From Haemophilus parainfluenzae (GTDB taxonomy: Bacteria > Pseudomonadota > Gammaproteobacteria > Enterobacterales > Pasteurellaceae), in NCBI RefSeq assembly GCF_014931395.1, contig NZ_CP063120.1, positions 975,501 to 1,039,500 on the forward strand: a DNA stretch of 64,000 nt, given 5' to 3'. Each line of letters starts with the position of its first letter. The stretch's first letter is position 1. This document shows positions 39,845 to 49,235 of this stretch, piece after piece. A program made the position numbers and the translations under genes. The notes under the pieces were generated by a model that was given only the letters and a program-made list of their open reading frames with translations, did not search any database and had not been told where the DNA came from.

Positions 39845-41041
39845 ATGAGTATAACTCAAACTAATAGACCAAAGCGCTCACACGTTTTCTTTTTGAAATT
39901 AGCGTTAGGCGTATTTGTGTTAATTTTTGCTGCAATGATTTTTCTGAATCATATGAAAGCAAAAGGCATTGCTGATTTCTTAGCAAATAAACCTGAAACA
40001 GCTTCTCCTGTGACTGCAATGACAGTTAAGGCTTCAGAATGGACGCCAATCATTGAAACGACAGGTATTGTTCGTCCGAACCAAGGGGCGATGTTAAGCG
40101 CTCAAAGTGCAGGAACCGTGTCTAAAGTGCTCGTGCAAAATGGACAGAGCGTGAAAAAAGGTGATTTGTTAGTTGAGTTAGATAGCTCAGTTGAGCGTGC
40201 AAGCTTACAAGCCGCACAAGCTCAGGTGGTGTCATTACGTCAAACTTATCAACGTTATGCAAACCTTGCGGGCAGCGGGGCTGTTTCTCGTCAAGAATTA
40301 GATAATGCAAAAGCAGCTTATGAAGCACAAGCGGCAAATATTGAGTCATTAAAAGCGGCGATTGAACGTCGCCAAATCGTGGCACCATTTGATGGTAAAG
40401 CCGGTATCGTGAAAGTGAATGTTGGTCAGTACGTTTCAAACGGTACTGAAATTGTGCGTGTGGAAGATCGTTCTTCTATGAAAGTGGATTTTGCGATTGC
40501 TCAAAACCTATTAGATAAATTGCATATTGGTCAAAAAGTAACAGCTACGGCAGATGCGCGTAAAGGTGAAACTTTTGCCGCGAAGGTTACAGCAATTGAG
40601 CCAGCAATTAATTCTTCAACGGGTTTAGTCGATGTTCAAGCAACGTTTGAACCAGAAGATGGCGCAAAATTATTATCCGGTATGTTTACTCGCTTAAATG
40701 TTGCTTTACCAACTGAGCATAATCAAATCGTTGTGCCACAAGTGGCAGTGAGCTACAACATGTATGGCGAATCGCTTTATATTTTGACCGTACTTTCAGA
40801 TGAAGATATTGAGAAATTAGGCGGAGCAGAAAAAGCGGCGAATATGTACCGTGCAAAATCAATCACTGTATTTACGAAAGATCGTCAAGGTATTTATGCA
40901 CAATTAAAAGGCGATGAAGTTAAAGTCGGCGATAAAATTGTGACCGGCGGTCAGCAAAACTTAAGTAACGGTGCATTAGTCTCTGTTGCAGATAAAGCGG
41001 GCGTAGGTACTGAACAACCTGCGAATAAAACGAATCTTTAA
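39845..41041 (+). CDS. acrA: RND efflux periplasmic adaptor AcrA-type
   Basis: Membrane fusion protein bridging the RND pump and an outer-membrane TolC channel. 398 aa. It lacks a lipobox; instead a transmembrane helix near residues 16-36 (LKLALGVFVLIFAAMIFL) anchors it. Lipoyl half-motifs GAMLSAQSAGTVSKVLVQNG and VAPFDGKAGIVKVNVGQYV flank the alpha-hairpin (about 100-165). Beta-barrel and membrane-proximal domains follow. 13 bp before acrB. TolC is not encoded in the window. Confidence 0.93.
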   Translation: MSITQTNRPKRSHVFFLKLALGVFVLIFAAMIFLNHMKAKGIADFLANKPETASPVTAMTVKASEWTPIIETTGIVRPNQGAMLSAQSAGTVSKVLVQNGQSVKKGDLLVELDSSVERASLQAAQAQVVSLRQTYQRYANLAGSGAVSRQELDNAKAAYEAQAANIESLKAAIERRQIVAPFDGKAGIVKVNVGQYVSNGTEIVRVEDRSSMKVDFAIAQNLLDKLHIGQKVTATADARKGETFAAKVTAIEPAINSSTGLVDVQATFEPEDGAKLLSGMFTRLNVALPTEHNQIVVPQVAVSYNMYGESLYILTVLSDEDIEKLGGAEKAANMYRAKSITVFTKDRQGIYAQLKGDEVKVGDKIVTGGQQNLSNGALVSVADKAGVGTEQPANKTNL

Positions 41042-41054
41042 TTAGGAAAAGCGA

Positions 41055-44000
41055 ATGAAATTTACCGATATATTTATTCGTCGTCCAGTTTTGGCCGTTT
41101 CGATTAGCTTGTTAATCATTATTTTAGGATTACAAGCGATCTCGAAATTGGCTGTGCGCGAATATCCGAAAATGACCACGACGGTGATTACGGTGACCAC
41201 TGCATATCCAGGGGCGGATGCGAACTTAATTCAAGCGTTTGTTACTTCCAAAATTGAAGAGGCGGTAGCGCAAGCAGATAATGTGGACTATATGTCTTCA
41301 AGCTCTAGTCCAAGTACGTCAACGGTCACCGTAAAAATGAAATTAAATACGGATCCGAATGCGGCCTTGGCAGATGTTTTAGCTAAAGTTAACTCAGTTC
41401 GTTCTGAATTGCCAAGTGGTATTGAAGATCCAACGGTTTCTTCCTCTACAGGTGGTTCGGGAATTATGTACATTAGTTTCCGTTCTAACAAACTTGATGC
41501 AAGCCAAGTGACTGACTATATTCAACGCGTAGTCAAACCTCAGTTCTTTACCGTAGAAGGGGTGGCAAGTGTAGATATTTTTGGTGCATCAGAGTACGCT
41601 CTTCGTGTTTGGTTAGACCCAGAAAAAATGGCGGCTCAAAACCTTTCTGCTACACAAGTGATGTCCGCATTATCAGCGAATAACGTTCAAACGGCAGCTG
41701 GTAATGATAATGGCTATTTTGTAACCTATAAAAACAAAGTAGAAACCACGACAAAATCGGTTGAAGAATTAGGTAATTTAATTGTAGAGTCTAGCGGTGA
41801 TAAGTTAGTACGTTTACGCGATATCGCTGATATTGAATTAAATAAATCAAGTGATAGCTCACGTGCGGTAGCGAATGGCGCAGATTCTGTTGTATTAGCG
41901 ATTAACCCAACCTCGTCAGCAAACCCATTAACAGTAGCGGCGAAAGTACGTCCGCTATATGACAGTATTAAAAATAATCTACCGGATGCTATTGAATCTG
42001 ATATCTTATATGACCGTACAATTGCGATTAATAACTCAATTAATGAAGTAATCAAAACGATTGTTGAGGCAACGATAATCGTGTTAGTGGTGATTACCAT
42101 GTTTATTGGTTCATTCCGCGCGATTTTAATCCCGGTTATCACCATTCCGATTTCATTAATTGGGGTAATCATGTTGCTTCAATCATTTGATTTTTCTATT
42201 AACCTGATGACGTTGCTGGCATTGATTCTAGCCATCGGTTTGGTGGTGGATGATGCGATTGTGGTATTGGAAAACGTAGACCGCCACATTAAGTTAGGTG
42301 AAACGCCATTCCGTGCGGCGATTATAGGTACGCGTGAAATTGCCGTTCCGGTTATTTCCATGACCATTGCCTTGATTGCAGTATATTCTCCAATGGCGTT
42401 AATGGGCGGTATTACGGGTACGTTGTTTAAAGAGTTTGCTTTAACCCTTGCTGGAGCAGTATTTATTTCCGGTATCGTAGCATTAACGCTTTCACCAATG
42501 ATGACCAGTAAATTGCTAAAATCCAATGAGGCTCCAAGTAAATTGGAACAACGAGTAGAGCATACCCTTAGTAAAGTGAATGCAGCTTATGCGTATGTAC
42601 TTGATTTGGTGATGGTAAACCGTAAATGTATGTTGATGTTTGCGGCAATCATTTTTGCAACCTTACCCGTGTTGTTTAAATCACTTTCAAGTGAATTAAC
42701 ACCTACAGAAGATAAAGGCGCATTTATAGCGGTCGGTTCTGCACCTTCTAACGTAAACATAGATTACGTGCAAAATGCGATGACACCTTATCAAGAGATT
42801 TTAACCAATACGCCAGAAGTACAGTTTGCGATGACGATTGCAGGGGCACCAAGCTCTAACCAATCTTTAAACGTTGTGACTTTAAAAGATTGGAAAGAAC
42901 GCTCAAAAAGCCAAACAGCTATCATGAATGAGTTGAATGAAAAAGCAAAATCCATTCCTGAAGTGTCTGTACAAGGCTTTGCGTTCCCAGAAATTGATAC
43001 AGGAGAGCAAGGTCCTCCAATTGGTTTTGTGATCAGCACATCACAAGACTACGGTGATTTAGCAAATGTGGCGGGTAAATTCTTAGAGGATATGCGGAAA
43101 TCCAGTAAGTTTGTTTATACCAATCTCGATCTTAAATTTGATACTGCTCAAATGCGTATTAAGATTGACCGTGAAAAAGCAGGAACTTACGGTATTACGA
43201 TGCAACAAATCAGCCGTACTTTAGGTAGTTTCTTATCTGCCGCAACTATTGAACGTGTGGATATTGATGGCCGTGCTTATAAAATCATTTCCCAAGTAAA
43301 ACGTGACAATCGTTTATCACCGGAAAGTTTTAATAAGTATTACGTCACTGCGGCAAATGGTACCTCTGTGCCATTAAGCAGCTTGGTGACGGCTACATTG
43401 GAACCGCAACCAAGTACATTGCCTCGTTTCAGTCAGTTAAACTCTGCGGTGATTAGTGCTGTACCGATGCCTGGGACTTCAATTGGTGATGCAATCCAAT
43501 GGTTGCAAGACAATGCGAAAAATACCTTACCGCAAGGTTATAACTATGACTTTAAAAGTGAAGCGCGTCAGTTAGTACAAGAAGGTAATGCGCTTGCTGT
43601 AACGTTCTTACTTGCGGTAGTGATTATTTTCTTAGTCTTGGCAATTCAGTTTGAATCAATTCGCGATCCAATCGTGATTATGATTTCCGTACCGTTAGCC
43701 GTGAGTGGCGCATTGTTAGCCTTAAATGCCTTCGGATTTATTGGCATTGCAGGGACAACGCTAAATATCTACTCAGAGGTTGGTTTGATTACCTTAGTTG
43801 GTCTTATCACGAAACATGGTATTTTAATGTGTGAAGTAGCGAAAGAAGAGCAGTTAAATCATGGTAAAACGCGTATTGAAGCGATTACCGAAGCGGCTAA
43901 AGTACGTTTACGTCCAATTCTGATGACAACCGCTGCGATGATTGCAGGTCTTGTACCGTTGCTTTATGCAACAGGTGCGGGGGCGGTATCTCGTTTTAGT

Positions 44001-44159
44001 ATTGGTATCGTTATCGTGGCAGGTTTGGCAATCGGTACATTGTTTACCTTGTTCGTGTTGCCAGTAATTTATTCTTACATTGCAAGCGAACACAAACCGT
44101 TACCAGTGTTTGATGAAAATGTGAAACCAATCGAAGGTCACATTAACGAACAACATTAA
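41055..44159 (+). CDS. acrB: RND multidrug efflux pump AcrB-type
   Basis: Proton-driven trimeric exporter of the HAE-1 RND family. 1034 aa with N-terminal helix signature FTDIFIRRPVLAVSIS, two large periplasmic loops (after TM1 and TM7), proton-relay aspartates in LAIGLVVDDAIVVLENV (near residue 400), and C-terminal TM segments with LITKHGILMCEVAKEE and RLRPILMTTAAMI. Repeated halves show the usual internal duplication. Part of the acrR-acrA-acrB operon, which pumps macrolides, dyes and detergents in Haemophilus. Confidence 0.95.
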   Translation: MKFTDIFIRRPVLAVSISLLIIILGLQAISKLAVREYPKMTTTVITVTTAYPGADANLIQAFVTSKIEEAVAQADNVDYMSSSSSPSTSTVTVKMKLNTDPNAALADVLAKVNSVRSELPSGIEDPTVSSSTGGSGIMYISFRSNKLDASQVTDYIQRVVKPQFFTVEGVASVDIFGASEYALRVWLDPEKMAAQNLSATQVMSALSANNVQTAAGNDNGYFVTYKNKVETTTKSVEELGNLIVESSGDKLVRLRDIADIELNKSSDSSRAVANGADSVVLAINPTSSANPLTVAAKVRPLYDSIKNNLPDAIESDILYDRTIAINNSINEVIKTIVEATIIVLVVITMFIGSFRAILIPVITIPISLIGVIMLLQSFDFSINLMTLLALILAIGLVVDDAIVVLENVDRHIKLGETPFRAAIIGTREIAVPVISMTIALIAVYSPMALMGGITGTLFKEFALTLAGAVFISGIVALTLSPMMTSKLLKSNEAPSKLEQRVEHTLSKVNAAYAYVLDLVMVNRKCMLMFAAIIFATLPVLFKSLSSELTPTEDKGAFIAVGSAPSNVNIDYVQNAMTPYQEILTNTPEVQFAMTIAGAPSSNQSLNVVTLKDWKERSKSQTAIMNELNEKAKSIPEVSVQGFAFPEIDTGEQGPPIGFVISTSQDYGDLANVAGKFLEDMRKSSKFVYTNLDLKFDTAQMRIKIDREKAGTYGITMQQISRTLGSFLSAATIERVDIDGRAYKIISQVKRDNRLSPESFNKYYVTAANGTSVPLSSLVTATLEPQPSTLPRFSQLNSAVISAVPMPGTSIGDAIQWLQDNAKNTLPQGYNYDFKSEARQLVQEGNALAVTFLLAVVIIFLVLAIQFESIRDPIVIMISVPLAVSGALLALNAFGFIGIAGTTLNIYSEVGLITLVGLITKHGILMCEVAKEEQLNHGKTRIEAITEAAKVRLRPILMTTAAMIAGLVPLLYATGAGAVSRFSIGIVIVAGLAIGTLFTLFVLPVIYSYIASEHKPLPVFDENVKPIEGHINEQH

Positions 44160-44180
44160 TTGAAAATACTATAAAAAAAC

Positions 44181-44216
44181 AAACCGCACTTTTATTTTTC
44201 AAGTGCGGTTTTCTTT
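44181..44216 (+). terminator. USS-pair terminator after acrB
   Basis: 11-bp stem AAACCGCACTT (44181-44191) / AAGTGCGGTTT (44201-44211) followed by TCTTT. The arms are inverted uptake sequences. Confidence 0.88.
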
Positions 44217-44226
44217 GAGAGATTAA

Positions 44227-44254
44227 AAAAGCGAACATGATGTTCGCTTTTTAT
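44227..44254. terminator. Second terminator-like hairpin, acrB / M48 peptidase gap
   Basis: 11-bp stem AAAAGCGAACA (44227-44237) / TGTTCGCTTTT (44241-44251), loop TGA. T-rich on both strands; probably serves the convergent minus-strand peptidase gene. Confidence 0.82.
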
Positions 44255-44289
44255 TTATGAAAGTGCGGTCAATTTTTTGACTGTTTTAT

Positions 44290-45072
44290 TTAGCCATTTT
44301 TATTTTTAGCGGCTTTGTAAAGTTCCATCGCTTCTGGTAATAAGCGTTGTAAGTTTTCTTCACGAGAGGCATCACTCGGGTGAGTAGATGCTAATACATC
44401 AAGTACTCCTTTAGAACCACCCGAGGCTTTAGCCATTTTTTGCCATAAACCTGGTGCAACTTCAGGATTGTAACCTGAGCGAGCCATTAACATTAAACCT
44501 ACTTCATCAGCTTCTGTCTCTGCACTACGAGAGTAAGGTTTATCTAAAGCAAAGTCTTTGGTTAAACCTACTGCTAATTCACTTGCACTTGAACCGATAA
44601 CAGTAGAAAGTGCAGCATGACCTAAACTTGCTGCAATATTAGTAGCCATACCAAAATTCACTTTCGCTTTACCGTGTTCTTTTAAAGCGTGTGCCATTTC
44701 GTGACCCATTACAACAGCAATTTCATTATCGTTTAACTGTAAGGTATCCACTAAACCTGTGTAGAATGCCATTTTACCGCCTGGCATTGCCCAAGCATTC
44801 AGTTCTTTTGATTTAATGACATTGATTTGCCAGTTAAATTGTTGTCCAGTTTCATTCGCTTGGTCTGCATAAGGCACCATTTTATTAAACACTGCATGAA
44901 CACGTTTTGCAGTTTTTGATGAAGTATCAATTACACCATGTGCACGCATATTCCCCATTTCTTGGGTATAGCTACTTGCAGCCTGTTGATTGATAGAGGC
45001 AGAATCAGCACATGAAGTTAATACAACACCCGCTAACGCGGCAAAAGCAAAGCTTTTAATTTGTTTTTTCAT
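44290..45072 (-). CDS. M48-family lipoprotein metallopeptidase
   Basis: 260-aa predicted outer-membrane zinc protease related to LoiP/YcaL (Ste24-like). Signal peptide ends in lipobox LTSC (Cys21). HExxH zinc motif is HEMAHA near residue 125, and the third ligand Glu is in SAETEADEVG near residue 188. Other family segments: WAMPGGKMAFYTGLVD and STHPSDASREENLQ. It likely degrades misfolded envelope proteins; which of the E. coli paralogues it matches is not settled by eye. Monocistronic. Confidence 0.9.
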   Translation of the reverse strand: MKKQIKSFAFAALAGVVLTSCADSASINQQAASSYTQEMGNMRAHGVIDTSSKTAKRVHAVFNKMVPYADQANETGQQFNWQINVIKSKELNAWAMPGGKMAFYTGLVDTLQLNDNEIAVVMGHEMAHALKEHGKAKVNFGMATNIAASLGHAALSTVIGSSASELAVGLTKDFALDKPYSRSAETEADEVGLMLMARSGYNPEVAPGLWQKMAKASGGSKGVLDVLASTHPSDASREENLQRLLPEAMELYKAAKNKNG

Positions 45073-45140
45073 AATTAAGTCCTTTTTGGTTAAAATATCA
45101 ATATTATATAAATTTCTTTATTGTTGTCGATATAAAAAGA

Positions 45141-45177
45141 TTGTCTTTTAATTTTGTACTACTATAATAGTGCAAAA
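45141..45177 (+). promoter_or_regulatory. mtr promoter with TrpR-like operator
   Basis: Promoter TTGTCT (45141-45146), 16-nt spacer, TATAAT (45163-45168). A palindrome TTTTGTACTA (45152-45161) / TAGTGCAAAA (45168-45177), 9 of 10 positions matching, straddles the -10 box. GTACTA half sites resemble TrpR operators, fitting control of a tryptophan permease. Confidence 0.7.
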
Positions 45178-45197
45178 TTATATTCTAGGACTTTACT

Positions 45198-46454
45198 ATG
45201 ACAATAAAAAAATCTCCTTCTTTATTAGGCGGCGCCATGATTATTGCCGGTACCGCGATTGGTGCTGGCATGCTCGCTAACCCAACCTCAACGGCCGGTG
45301 TATGGTTTATCGGCTCTATTTTGGCCTTGGTTTACACCTGGTTTTGTATGACTACATCAGGTTTGATGATTTTAGAAGCTAACTTACATTATCCTACCGG
45401 CTCAAGCTTTGACACCATAGTGAAAGATTTGTTAGGAAAAGGTTGGAATATTATCAACGGCCTTTCTGTGGCTTTTGTTTTGTATATTTTGACTTATGCT
45501 TATATCACGTCTGGTGGCGGTATTACACAAAACTTGCTCAATCAAGCCTTTGGTTCTGCTGAAAGTGCGGTCGATATTGGACGTACTTCTGGATCCTTAA
45601 TTTTCTGTTTTATTCTTGCAGCTTTCGTATGGCTTTCTACTAAAGCTGTGGATCGTTTCACAACGGTATTGATTGTTGGAATGGTAGTTGCTTTCTTCCT
45701 TTCTACTGCAGGTTTATTGAGCTCTGTGAAAACAGAGGTGTTATTCAATAGCATTGCAGAAGGTGAGCAAACTTATTTACCTTATTTATTGACCGCACTT
45801 CCTGTTTGCTTAGTGTCTTTTGGTTTCCACGGAAATGTACCTAGTCTCGTAAAATATTACGATCGCGATGGTAGTCGTGTAATGAAATCGATCTTTATCG
45901 GTACGGGCTTAGCCTTAGTGATTTACATCTTATGGCAGCTTGCGGTGCAAGGTAATTTACCGCGTACCGAGTTTGCTCCGGTGATTGCAAAAGGTGGCGA
46001 TGTATCAGCATTATTAGAAGCGTTACACAAATACATTGAAGTAGAATACATTGCCGTTGTGTTGAATTTCTTTGCTTATATGGCTATTGCGACTTCATTC
46101 TTAGGGGTGACTTTAGGGTTATTTGATTATATTGCTGATTTATTTAAATTTGATGACAGCTTATTAGGCAGAACCAAAACCACATTGGTGACATTCTTAC
46201 CGCCACTATTGTTAAGTTTACAATTCCCTTATGGCTTTGTGATCGCTATTGGTTATGCCGGATTAGCTGCAACCATTTGGGCAGCAATCGTACCAGCACT
46301 GCTTGCTAAAGCCAGTCGTCAAAAATTCCCAAATGCGACTTATAAAGTCTATGGTGGTAATTTTATGATTGGCTTTGTGATCTTATTCGGTGTGTTAAAT
46401 ATTGTGGCACAAGTAGGCGCAAACTTAGGATGGTTTGCAAGTTTCGCAGGATAA
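45198..46454 (+). CDS. mtr: Tryptophan-specific transport protein
   Basis: Inner-membrane HAAAP-family aromatic amino-acid/H+ symporter. 418 aa with about 11 hydrophobic segments. Close to E. coli Mtr: SPSLLGGAMIIAGTAIGAGM at the N-terminus, TWFCMTTSGLMILEANLHYP, GSSFDTIVKDLLGKGWNIING, VSFGFHGNVPSLVKYY and FLGVTLGLFDYIADL. TyrP is the nearest alternative, but the Mtr-like central segments and a possible TrpR operator favour tryptophan. Confidence 0.92.
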   Translation: MTIKKSPSLLGGAMIIAGTAIGAGMLANPTSTAGVWFIGSILALVYTWFCMTTSGLMILEANLHYPTGSSFDTIVKDLLGKGWNIINGLSVAFVLYILTYAYITSGGGITQNLLNQAFGSAESAVDIGRTSGSLIFCFILAAFVWLSTKAVDRFTTVLIVGMVVAFFLSTAGLLSSVKTEVLFNSIAEGEQTYLPYLLTALPVCLVSFGFHGNVPSLVKYYDRDGSRVMKSIFIGTGLALVIYILWQLAVQGNLPRTEFAPVIAKGGDVSALLEALHKYIEVEYIAVVLNFFAYMAIATSFLGVTLGLFDYIADLFKFDDSLLGRTKTTLVTFLPPLLLSLQFPYGFVIAIGYAGLAATIWAAIVPALLAKASRQKFPNATYKVYGGNFMIGFVILFGVLNIVAQVGANLGWFASFAG

Positions 46455-46475
46455 GTTTTCACGTTAATATAGTAG

Positions 46476-46499
46476 GGGCGTATCAAATACGCCCTTTTT
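46476..46499 (+). terminator. Terminator after mtr
   Basis: Stem GGGCGTAT (46476-46483, one base slip possible) / ATACGCCC (46487-46494), loop CAA, followed by TTTTT. Confidence 0.88.
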
Positions 46500-46519
46500 A
46501 ATTTTGCATAGGAAATGAG

Positions 46520-47293
46520 ATGAATAACAAAACGAGTGTTTACGATAAAGAAAACTTCTTTGCGCTTTATCAAAAACTTCGATCTAATCCCATCAGTCTC
46601 AATGAAATAGTGGAAAAGCCAACGATGCTTTCCCTATTACCTGATTTACAAGGGAAAAAATTACTCGATCTAGGCTGTGGAACGGGCGGACATTTGCAAC
46701 TCTATCTAGAACGCGATGCGGAGAGAGTAGTGGGAACAGATCTTTCAGTTAAAATGCTCGAACAAGCCGAAAAAGATTTACAAAAGTGCGGTCAATTTTC
46801 TGGATGTTTTTCGTTATATCCACTACCGATGGAAAAATTGTCAGAATTGCCAGAAAGTGATTTTGATGTTATTACCAGCTCTTTTGCTTTTCACTATATT
46901 GAAGATTTTCCTGCTTTATTAGCTTCTATTGCCAACAAACTTAAGCCTAATGGTACATTAGTTTTTTCCCAAGAGCATCCGATTACCACTTGCCATAAAG
47001 AAGGGGAGCGCTGGGAAAAAAATGAGAAAAAGCAGCAAGTCGCTTATCGTTTAAATCATTACCGTGATGAAGGGCTAAGAGAGCGGAATTGGTTTCAACA
47101 ACCTTTTAAAACCTATCACCGTACGACGGCAACGATTATTAATGATTTAATTGCTGCAGGTTTTCAAATTGAACAAATGGCTGAACCCATGTTAGCCGAG
47201 CAGCCACAATGGCATGATGAATTTAAAGATTTGCGGCATCGTCCCCCTTTATTGTTTATTAAAGCAAGAAAAGTAATAAATTTGACAAAATAA
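46520..47293 (+). CDS. Class I SAM-dependent methyltransferase, target unknown
   Basis: 257 aa with the Rossmann SAM-binding motif I LLDLGCGTGGHL (residues about 49-60), motif II acid in VVGTDLSVKMLEQA, and post-motifs FDVITSSFAFHYIEDFPALL and LKPNGTLVFSQEHP, typical of UbiE/COQ5-like (methyltransf_11) small-molecule enzymes. It sits alone between mtr and rpsB. A USS is in its coding sequence. The substrate cannot be told from the sequence. Confidence 0.85.
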   Translation: MNNKTSVYDKENFFALYQKLRSNPISLNEIVEKPTMLSLLPDLQGKKLLDLGCGTGGHLQLYLERDAERVVGTDLSVKMLEQAEKDLQKCGQFSGCFSLYPLPMEKLSELPESDFDVITSSFAFHYIEDFPALLASIANKLKPNGTLVFSQEHPITTCHKEGERWEKNEKKQQVAYRLNHYRDEGLRERNWFQQPFKTYHRTTATIINDLIAAGFQIEQMAEPMLAEQPQWHDEFKDLRHRPPLLFIKARKVINLTK

Positions 47294-47369
47294 ACTGGTT
47301 TTTGACCGCACTTTATGGTATAAATCGCACCGCTGTTTTTGGGTTTCAAAAGCAGCGTTTTTAATTATT

Positions 47370-47462
47370 AACAACACACACATATCATTAAGGCTTAATC
47401 GGGGTGCCAAACGGTCGATTAGCTGATATGTGGAGGCTCAACCCCAACAAAAGGAAAATATT
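47370..47462 (+). promoter_or_regulatory. rpsB leader RNA with likely S2-binding pseudoknot
   Basis: CACATATCA (47379-47387) pairs with TGATATGTG (47424-47432), extended by GCTTAATCG (47393-47401) with CGATTAGC (47416-47423). The loop GGGGTGCC (47401-47408) can pair with GGC and ACCCC at 47435-47445 downstream, making a pseudoknot close to the ribosome site. Autoregulation of rpsB by S2 through its 5' leader is established in gammaproteobacteria; that this is the binding site is inferred. Confidence 0.72.
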
Positions 47463-48185
47463 ATGGCACAAGTTTCAATGCGCGACATGATCAACGCGGG
47501 CGTACACTTCGGACACCAAACTCGTTACTGGAACCCACAAATGAAACCTTTCATTTTTGGTGCTCGTAACGGTGTTCATATCATCAACTTAGAAAAAACT
47601 TTACCTTTATTCAATGAAGCTTTAGCGGAATTAACCCGTATTGCTAGCAACAACGGTAAAGTATTATTCGTTGGTACTAAACGCGCGGCTCAAGAAGCAG
47701 TACAAGCTGCAGCATTAGACTGTCAACAATATTATGTAAACCACCGTTGGTTAGGTGGTATGTTGACTAACTGGAAAACCGTTCGTCAATCAATTAAACG
47801 TTTAAAAGATTTAGAAACTCAATCTCAAGACGGTACTTTTGACAAATTAACCAAAAAAGAAGCGTTAATGCGTACCCGTGAGATGGAAAAACTTGAATTA
47901 AGCCTTGGCGGTATCAAAGATATGGGCGGCTTACCAGATGCGTTATTCGTTATCGGTGCAGACCACGAACATATCGCTGTTAAAGAAGCAAACAACCTAG
48001 GTATTCCTGTGTTTGCTATCGTTGATACTAACTCAACTCCAGCTGGCGTAGATTTCGTTATCCCTGGTAACGATGATGCGACTCGTGCTATCCAACTTTA
48101 CGTTTCTGCAGCTGCAGCAGCGGTTAAAGAAGGTCGTAGTAACGAAGCTCAAGTTGCTGAAGAATTAGCAGCTGACGCAGAATAA
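47463..48185 (+). CDS. rpsB: 30S ribosomal protein S2
   Basis: 240-aa S2 starting at ATG 47463 ([19 protein letters not shown]) after ribosome site aaggaaaatatt. Family segments: [43 protein letters not shown] and [19 protein letters not shown]. First gene of the rpsB-tsf operon, with a structured leader upstream and a partial terminator before tsf. Confidence 0.99.
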   Translation: MAQVSMRDMINAGVHFGHQTRYWNPQMKPFIFGARNGVHIINLEKTLPLFNEALAELTRIASNNGKVLFVGTKRAAQEAVQAAALDCQQYYVNHRWLGGMLTNWKTVRQSIKRLKDLETQSQDGTFDKLTKKEALMRTREMEKLELSLGGIKDMGGLPDALFVIGADHEHIAVKEANNLGIPVFAIVDTNSTPAGVDFVIPGNDDATRAIQLYVSAAAAAVKEGRSNEAQVAEELAADAE

Positions 48186-48236
48186 TTTAAGTTTTGCAAT
48201 AAGGCGAAGCCCTTAATAATCAAACGATTAATTGGC

Positions 48237-48268
48237 ATAGGGGCTAAAATTTAGCCCCTATATTTTTA
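48237..48268 (+). terminator. Hairpin between rpsB and tsf
   Basis: 12-bp stem ATAGGGGCTAAA (48237-48248) / TTTAGCCCCTAT (48250-48261) followed by ATTTTTAT. A Rho-independent terminator, probably partial, that would lower tsf relative to rpsB transcription, as known for this operon in E. coli. Confidence 0.8.
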
Positions 48269-48318
48269 TCTAAAAGTGCGGTCAAAATGAATCGTACTTT
48301 CGACAGAGGATTTTTAAA

Positions 48319-49170
48319 ATGGCTGAAATCACAGCATCATTAGTAAAAGAACTTCGTGAACGTACCGGTGCCGGTATGATGGAATGTAAAAAAGCATTAG
48401 TTGAAGCAAACGGTGATATCGAGTTAGCAATCGACAACATGCGTAAATCTGGTCAAGCTAAAGCAGCTAAAAAAGCAGGCCGTGTTGCAGCTGAAGGTGT
48501 TATCCTTGCTCGTGTACAAAATGGTTTCGGTGTATTAGTTGAAATGAACTGTGAAACTGACTTCGTAGCAAAAGATGCTGGCTTCTTAGGTTTAGCAAAC
48601 GAAGTAGCTGATTTCGCAGCAGCACACAAAGGTACCACTATCGAAGCATTACAAGCACAATTTGAAGAAAAACGTGCTGCATTAGTGGCTAAAATCGGTG
48701 AGAACATGAACATCCGTCGTGTTGCTTACTTAGAAGGTCAAGTTATTGCTCAATACTTACACGGTGCAAAAATCGGTGTATTAGTTGCAGGTGAAGGTTC
48801 AGAAGATGAACTTAAAAAAGTGGCAATGCACGTAGCGGCATCTAAACCAGAATTCGTGAACCCAGAAGATGTACCTGCAGATGTTGTTGAACATGAGCGT
48901 CAAATTCAAATTGATATCGCAGTTAACTCTGGTAAACCAAAAGAAATCGCAGAAAAAATGGTTGAAGGCCGTATGAAGAAATTCACTGGTGAAGTTTCAT
49001 TAACAGGTCAACCATTCGTCATGGATCCTTCAGTATCTGTAGGTGACTTCTTAAAATCAGTAAACACTTCAGTGTCTAACTTCATCCGTTTAGAAGTGGG
49101 TGAAGGTATCGAGAAAAAAGAAGAAGATTTCGCAGCTGAAGTTGCAAAAATCACTGGCGGTAACGCTTAA
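48319..49170 (+). CDS. tsf: Elongation factor Ts
   Basis: Nucleotide exchange factor for EF-Tu. 283 aa: N-terminal module [24 protein letters not shown], core with [13 protein letters not shown] (landmark near residue 77), coiled coil and C-terminal module. Ribosome site agaggatttttaaaATG. Second gene of rpsB-tsf, 133 bp after rpsB. Confidence 0.99.
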   Translation: MAEITASLVKELRERTGAGMMECKKALVEANGDIELAIDNMRKSGQAKAAKKAGRVAAEGVILARVQNGFGVLVEMNCETDFVAKDAGFLGLANEVADFAAAHKGTTIEALQAQFEEKRAALVAKIGENMNIRRVAYLEGQVIAQYLHGAKIGVLVAGEGSEDELKKVAMHVAASKPEFVNPEDVPADVVEHERQIQIDIAVNSGKPKEIAEKMVEGRMKKFTGEVSLTGQPFVMDPSVSVGDFLKSVNTSVSNFIRLEVGEGIEKKEEDFAAEVAKITGGNA

Positions 49171-49188
49171 TTTTCTCCATTGAGATAT

Positions 49189-49220
49189 AAAAAAGCCGAT
49201 ATTGAATATCGGCTTTTTTT
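49189..49220. terminator. Bidirectional terminator after tsf
   Basis: Stem with GCCGATAT (49195-49202) / ATATCGGC (49206-49213), flanked by A and T runs, between convergent tsf and the phosphoethanolamine transferase gene. Confidence 0.9.
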
Positions 49221-49235
49221 GTTGTCTGAAATTTT

